A DNA stretch of 33,336 nucleotides from a bacterium (GTDB lineage Bacteria; Chlamydiota; Chlamydiia; Chlamydiales; SM23-39), in the NCBI GenBank assembly GCA_021811265.1, contig JAJZPH010000018.1, forward strand, positions 1 through 33,336, given 5' to 3'. The notes beneath the pieces are model-generated. The model ran no database searches. It had not been told where the DNA came from and saw only the letters and a list, made by a program, of their open reading frames with translations. Shown piece by piece: positions 30,169-33,336 of the stretch (the stretch's first letter is position 1; every line of letters starts with the position of its first letter). A program made the translations under genes and the position numbers.

Positions 30169-33100
30169 TTAAAACGACCAGTTCATAAATAGGTGGGCTC
30201 TATTGTTATGAAATTTAGAGCCAAACTCTCCCTCATATCCTAAGAAGAAAGAGAGATCCTCGCCCTTTTTGAGCTGCATGCTTGCTTTTGGGGAAAAGAG
30301 CGTATGCTGGGGGCGCAGACCCTTTACAGTGAAAAAATTTCCTGCATTTTCTACAAATTCCGCTGTGTAATGCTTTCCCTTAAAGCGGTTTTCTTCGATT
30401 ACAGATGCAGATAGGCGAGGAATCCATTCATACTCTTCTCTTTTGTAACAAGAAGAAAACTGGAGTCCTGCTTCGCTGCGCAACAGATTGGCGTTGGAAT
30501 CTTCTACTTTTAAGTTAAGCCCATCAGCGCCCGTTTCTTTAAATTGATTGTGGTGCAGATAGCAATAGTGAAGAGATGCAAAGGGTATGAACTGCATTTT
30601 TTGATGGTGGAGAATAGCCCCCATCTCTACAAAGCCGCTTCCCTCCCCTCCGGAAAAAGAGCTATGAGCTGTCGTGTCGATGGGACTTGTGAATAAAAGA
30701 ATGTTGCGATCTGCATCGTTATGGTTGTAGCCACCGGTTACTGCAGATGTTGCAAAAAAGTGGCTGCTATACCAGCTTGCGTAGAGTATGCCATACCCAT
30801 TTTGGACAGTGGCATGGGAGGGATTATGGTTCCAATCCAAACGTGTAAATGTGTAGGCAAGAGCGCCTCCCACAGATAGGTTTTTGCAAGGAGCAGCGTC
30901 GACACCGACAAGACCTCCACCTGTTCCATCATGGAATCCAAGCTCTCCATGGAGCATGGCTTGGTGGGAGAAAACTCCAAATAGATCTCCCCAGACGCTC
31001 CACTTTTTTCTATTTCCGACCGTACATTCAGACTTGATGTAGCTACCTGCGTGCTCGGCAATGATGGAATGTAGCTGTACCGTGGTATTAGTTGCAGAAA
31101 CCCCAAGGGCCTTTAATTGCGAGGGCTGCATTTGCAGAAGATCATGTACGACATCATTGAGATCGGTTGCAGTCATCAAGCCAGCTAAAATATTGCCAAG
31201 AGAGCTACCCCCGAGAGGATTTATCCCATTAAGGCCGGATACAACAGCCGTTGCATTCGAAGGAAGGTTACTTGATGTGAGAATCGTGAAAAAATTGTTC
31301 GGAGCTATGCTTAAAATTACCATGTTGGGAGTGGTATAAGAAAGGGTCGCAAGTAAAAAAAGATAAGGGTTGTTGAGAGTTGCAAAAGTTCCTCCAATAG
31401 GACTTGTAGCTGTAACAATGGGGTAAGATGTGGATGACGTAACAGGCTGATCTTGCAAGAGAGTCACAGAGGCTCCCGGATTAATGGTAACGCTTCCTGT
31501 CACGTTGATAAGATCGCAACTCAAAGAACCAAACTCTACCAGGTAGTTAGAGGTAGAGGTAAAGGTGACAGGCCCTGCCACATTGATAGTGCCTATCGAA
31601 TCTCCGGGCTGCAGCGATCCTCCAAGAGAGATAGCACTTGCGGTGATGGTTCCCGTCCCCTTAAGGGTTGTTCCGCTTTGTGCCGTGAAGGTAGAAGTAG
31701 AAGTAAGTGTCCCATTTACCGTAAGGCCGCCGCCAGCCAATAGCACTGTAGAACCCACGTTATTGACTCCGGTAAGAGTAACTGTTCCATTGCCAACTTT
31801 CTCCACAGAACCACCTCCCGAAATTTTGCCATTATAGGCGCCAGAGGTAGGCTGGCTAAATCTAAGTAGCCCGTCATCGACAATATCTCCCTGCAAACTT
31901 GATGTGTCTCCTTGCAAGGTCGTAGCTCCAGAAACAGTGGTGCCTCCTGCATAATTATTGATACCGGAAAGAATGAGCGTGCCAGCACCAGTTGCTGTAA
32001 GGCCACCAGCCCCACCGATATTTCCACTGAGCGTTGATGTATTGCTTCCCACATTAACACTTCCGCTGGTAGTTAAAGCGATAGGATTAGAAATAGCAAC
32101 ACCAGTTGTCGTGTCCAACACCACGCTTGCGCCATTAAAAGCGACAGTTCCGCTTGAGGGAAGGTTGCCAGCTGCTGAAATGATAAGTGTTCCACCGGCG
32201 ATAATAGTTCCACCCCCATAGCTATTAGCGACATTGGAAAGAACCAGAGTTCCTGCTCCCGATTTGGTAAGGGCGCCACTGCCGCTGATCAGTCCACTAA
32301 GAGTTGTGGTTGCCAAGCTATTGACGCTCACAGCCCCATCCATAGATAAGACGATAGGATTAGAAACAGCAACACCAGTTGTCGTATCTAATACCATGCT
32401 TGCACCATTAAACGTAATGCTTCCGCTCGAGGGAAGATTGCCAGCGGCTGAAATGCTGAGCGTTCCGCCAGTAATATTGGTTCCTCCTCCATAACTATTG
32501 GCGCCGTTAGAAAGAACCAGAGTTCCTTCTCCCGATTTGGTAAGGGCGCCACTGCTGCTGATCAGTCCGCTAAGAGTTGTGGTTGCCAAGCTGTCGACGC
32601 TCACAGCCCCATCCGTAGATAAGACGATGGGACGAGAAAGTGCAACACCAGTTGTCGTATCGAGCACGGTATTTGCACCATTAAATGTGACGGGTTGGGT
32701 TCCAATCGTTGAAAGATTACCCGCTGCTGAGATGCTCAGAGTTCCTCCCGTGATATTGGTTCCACCTCCATAACTATTGGCGCCGTTAGAAAGAACCAAA
32801 GTTCCAGCGCCCGATTTTGTAAAAGCGCCACTGCTGCTGATCAGCCCGCTGAGCGTTGTCGTATTGCTATTTACATTCACAGTTCCGCTTGTTGTTAAAA
32901 CCATTGGATTGGAAACGATAACACCGGTTGTCGTATCCAGCGCCACGTTCGCACCATTAAATGTGACGTTTCCAGCCGGAAGATTGCCGGCTATTGAAAT
33001 GCTGATGGTCCCGCCAGTGATATTGGTTCCCCCGCCATATCCATTGGCGCCATTGGAAAGAACCATAATTCCAGCACCCGATTTGGTAAGAGCACCGCTG

Positions 33101-33336
33101 CCACTGATCAGCCCACTGAGGTTTGTTGTGCCGCTATTTACGTTCACAATTCCGCTTGTTGTTAAAACAACGGGATTGGAAACGATAACACCGGTTGTCG
33201 TATCCAGCGCCACGTTCGCACCATTAAATGCGACGTTTCCAGCCGGAAGATTGCCGGCTATTGAAATGCTGACGGTCCCGCCAGTGATATTGGTTCCCCC
33301 GCCATATCCATTGGTGCCATTGGAAAGAACCATAAT
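30169..33336 (-). CDS. Autotransporter with PATR repeats (5' end outside window)
   Basis: This is the C-terminal 1,055 or so residues of a type V secreted surface protein. The frame is open to the window edge, so the signal peptide and much of the passenger are missing. From the N-terminal side come five copies of an 89-93 residue repeat (LVLSNGANSYGGGTNITGGTL...), the autotransporter-associated beta-strand repeat type that builds a beta-helix. A diverged beta-helix stretch, a linker (NNFFTILTSSNLPSN... HDLLQMQPSQLKALG) and a C-terminal barrel of about 280 residues (from KKWSVWGDLFG) follow, ending MNWSF with the terminal Phe needed for BAM insertion. The chlamydial Pmp signature repeats GGAI and FxxN are not seen in the visible part, so this is a different autotransporter class. 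It is rich in Gly, Ser and Thr and has few Cys. Confidence 0.92.
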   Translation of the reverse strand: MMVLSNGTNGYGGGTNITGGTVSISIAGNLPAGNVAFNGANVALDTTTGVIVSNPVVLTTSGIVNVNSGTTNLSGLISGSGALTKSGAGIMVLSNGANGYGGGTNITGGTISISIAGNLPAGNVTFNGANVALDTTTGVIVSNPMVLTTSGTVNVNSNTTTLSGLISSSGAFTKSGAGTLVLSNGANSYGGGTNITGGTLSISAAGNLSTIGTQPVTFNGANTVLDTTTGVALSRPIVLSTDGAVSVDSLATTTLSGLISSSGALTKSGEGTLVLSNGANSYGGGTNITGGTLSISAAGNLPSSGSITFNGASMVLDTTTGVAVSNPIVLSMDGAVSVNSLATTTLSGLISGSGALTKSGAGTLVLSNVANSYGGGTIIAGGTLIISAAGNLPSSGTVAFNGASVVLDTTTGVAISNPIALTTSGSVNVGSNTSTLSGNIGGAGGLTATGAGTLILSGINNYAGGTTVSGATTLQGDTSSLQGDIVDDGLLRFSQPTSGAYNGKISGGGSVEKVGNGTVTLTGVNNVGSTVLLAGGGLTVNGTLTSTSTFTAQSGTTLKGTGTITASAISLGGSLQPGDSIGTINVAGPVTFTSTSNYLVEFGSLSCDLINVTGSVTINPGASVTLLQDQPVTSSTSYPIVTATSPIGGTFATLNNPYLFLLATLSYTTPNMVILSIAPNNFFTILTSSNLPSNATAVVSGLNGINPLGGSSLGNILAGLMTATDLNDVVHDLLQMQPSQLKALGVSATNTTVQLHSIIAEHAGSYIKSECTVGNRKKWSVWGDLFGVFSHQAMLHGELGFHDGTGGGLVGVDAAPCKNLSVGGALAYTFTRLDWNHNPSHATVQNGYGILYASWYSSHFFATSAVTGGYNHNDADRNILLFTSPIDTTAHSSFSGGEGSGFVEMGAILHHQKMQFIPFASLHYCYLHHNQFKETGADGLNLKVEDSNANLLRSEAGLQFSSCYKREEYEWIPRLSASVIEENRFKGKHYTAEFVENAGNFFTVKGLRPQHTLFSPKASMQLKKGEDLSFFLGYEGEFGSKFHNNRAHLFMNWSF
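31978..33333 (-). repeat. Five tandem approximately 267-279-bp coding repeats in the autotransporter passenger
   Basis: The units are 33067-33333, 32800-33066, 32521-32799, 32248-32520 and 31978-32247 (89, 89, 93, 91 and 90 codons). Each runs from xVLSN to SGxGT. Units 1 and 2 differ by only a few bases; units 3 and 4 are close to each other; unit 5 is most diverged. The array continues at the window edge. Confidence 0.92.

Noticed and set aside
31958-32773. Repeated plus-strand frames with LPLISPLRVVVAKL-type sequence
   Set aside because: They arise because the autotransporter repeats are also open on the opposite strand; no ribosome-binding sites precede them.
31978-33333. Regular repeats considered as a CRISPR array
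   Set aside because: The repeats are about 270 bp, tandem and coding, without unique spacers.

Overview
The window reads as a chromosomal segment of a chlamydia outside the classical Chlamydiaceae (a Parachlamydia/Waddlia/Simkania-like environmental chlamydia). The evidence is an Slc1-like type III secretion chaperone next to glgX, yidC followed by dnaA, ssb-pepA and dcd/ruvB/spoIID blocks, and a trxB/acpS neighbourhood. From memory these correspond to the C. trachomatis blocks CT039-CT045, CT099-CT100, CT250-CT252 and CT256-CT259, but here they are rearranged and interleaved. Features absent from or unusual in Chlamydiaceae are an Rsm22-type protein, a GT9 heptosyltransferase-like enzyme, a choloylglycine-hydrolase family enzyme and a PATR-repeat autotransporter. 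No phage, IS transposase, CRISPR, rRNA or tRNA was seen. Coding density is high and no gene-free stretch exceeds about 300 bp.

Layout. 1-2941 (+): the 3' part of yidC, then dnaA, whose start lies inside yidC. 2938-3804 (-): a T3SS chaperone and a truncated tandem duplicate of it. 4088-8482 (+): glgX, then a tightly packed lipoprotein, CPBP membrane protease and PP2C phosphatase. 8436-10118 (-): murJ, overlapping the PP2C gene tail to tail. 10349-11785 (+): an unknown multi-pass, bilobed membrane protein behind a perfect sigma70-type promoter. 11798-11966: a 169-bp palindrome. 11965-15756 (-): a four-gene operon with an FtsB/DivIC-like protein, two CNNM/CBS proteins and Rsm22. 15811-18714: dcd (-) diverging from ruvB-spoIID (+). 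18746-18945: a terminator and a second palindromic element. 18950-20047 (-): a choloylglycine hydrolase/penicillin acylase homologue. 20193-20304 (+): the SRP RNA, overlapped by the end of mazG. 20275-25008 (-): the operon ssb-pepA-rlu-GT9-small lipoprotein-mazG. 25242-26598: lgt (-) diverging from rlmH (+). 26677-28103 (+): PIN/TRAM protein and acpS. 28118-29867 (-): trxB and an outer-membrane beta-barrel protein. 30169-33336 (-): the 3' part of an autotransporter.

The genes are mostly housekeeping: membrane insertion (YidC, SRP RNA, Lgt), replication and repair (DnaA, SSB, RuvB), nucleotide pools (dCTP deaminase, MazG), the reduced peptidoglycan and division machinery (MurJ, SpoIID, FtsB-like), ribosome modification (RlmH, Rlu, Rsm22), glycogen use (GlgX) and redox balance (TrxB). 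Host-interface candidates are the T3SS chaperone, the bilobed membrane protein, the autotransporter, the beta-barrel protein and the Ntn-hydrolase.

No clear new multi-gene system was found. The most unusual items are the two long palindromes placed right at stop codons between convergent genes (with a solo terminus elsewhere), the chaperone partial duplication, the strongly promoted bilobed membrane protein, the SRP-RNA/mazG antisense overlap and the near-identical autotransporter repeats.
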